From positions 62,001 through 126,000 of the forward strand of contig NZ_LDJI01000003.1 in NCBI RefSeq assembly GCF_001431415.1: a stretch of 64,000 bases of DNA. The letters run 5' to 3'. Source of the stretch: Stenotrophomonas humi (lineage in GTDB: Bacteria; Pseudomonadota; Gammaproteobacteria; Xanthomonadales; Xanthomonadaceae). The notes under the pieces are model-generated. The model worked only from the letters and a program-made list of their open reading frames with translations. It did no database searches and had not been told where the DNA came from. Every line of letters starts with the position of its first letter. The stretch's first letter is position 1. Positions 63,624 to 64,000 of the stretch are shown one piece after another. The position numbers and the translations under genes are program-made.

Positions 63624-64000
<377 letters not shown>

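Overview
The window is high-GC chromosomal DNA with nearly every base in a gene, and it looks like a gammaproteobacterium of the Xanthomonadaceae (Stenotrophomonas/Xanthomonas type). The best taxonomic clue is the layout: a lipopolysaccharide (LPS) cluster lies between cbs-metB and etfBA, followed by rmlBACD, xanB-xanA and a CoA-transferase gene pair, which is the classical Xanthomonas LPS locus. An xrvA-like H-NS protein, short perfect-palindrome terminators and CCCTCTCCC-type intergenic repeats agree. No phage, transposase, CRISPR, rRNA or tRNA gene was recognised.

Layout. 1-2.1 kb: end of a cobalamin lower-ligand operon (cobT, cobC, cobS). 2.3-4.6 kb: small minus-strand genes (TfoX C-terminal domain protein, msrC, phasin, queD). 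4.7-10.2 kb: TonB-dependent receptor and a secreted M14 metallopeptidase. 10.4-14.2 kb: rhlE helicase, then fumarylacetoacetase and maleylacetoacetate isomerase (end of tyrosine catabolism). 14.2-17.2 kb: pilU, two envelope proteins, a probable small structured RNA and a YdcH-type protein. 17.4-20.1 kb: reverse transsulfuration (cbs, metB).

20.1-48.7 kb: surface polysaccharide island. Wzm/Wzt form the ABC exporter. Three large multidomain proteins follow: a methyltransferase/coiled-coil/glycosyltransferase fusion, then two GT4-GT2 fusion paralogues whose catalytic motifs have decayed in opposite halves. A GT2 with a membrane anchor, two large GT-C-like membrane paralogues, galE, a DUF2304/GT2/GtrA set, etfBA, rmlBACD (dTDP-L-rhamnose), xanBA (GDP-mannose), a CoA-transferase and a WbsX-RgpF fusion complete the region. 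Precursor genes (rml, xan, galE), assembly genes and exporter genes together suggest an ABC-exported, rhamnose-containing O-antigen plus a Gtr-like decoration system.

48.8-64 kb: housekeeping. alkB; a Mla/Pqi-like phospholipid transport operon (STAS-MlaE permease, ATPase, MCE protein, lipoprotein); a threonine/serine exporter; H-NS; proS; a DUF4124 protein; pssA; a probable unrecognised DNA polymerase III psi subunit (holD) next to rimI; an EamA transporter; valS; a Pmp3-type protein; holC; and the end of pepA.

The points most worth following are the reciprocally degenerate GT4-GT2 pair, the possible coiled-coil ruler with a perfect 33-bp tandem duplication, the promoter-hairpin-terminator RNA near 16.8 kb, and the divergent HolD. 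All functional calls rest on reading the sequence and remembered family features; no search was run.
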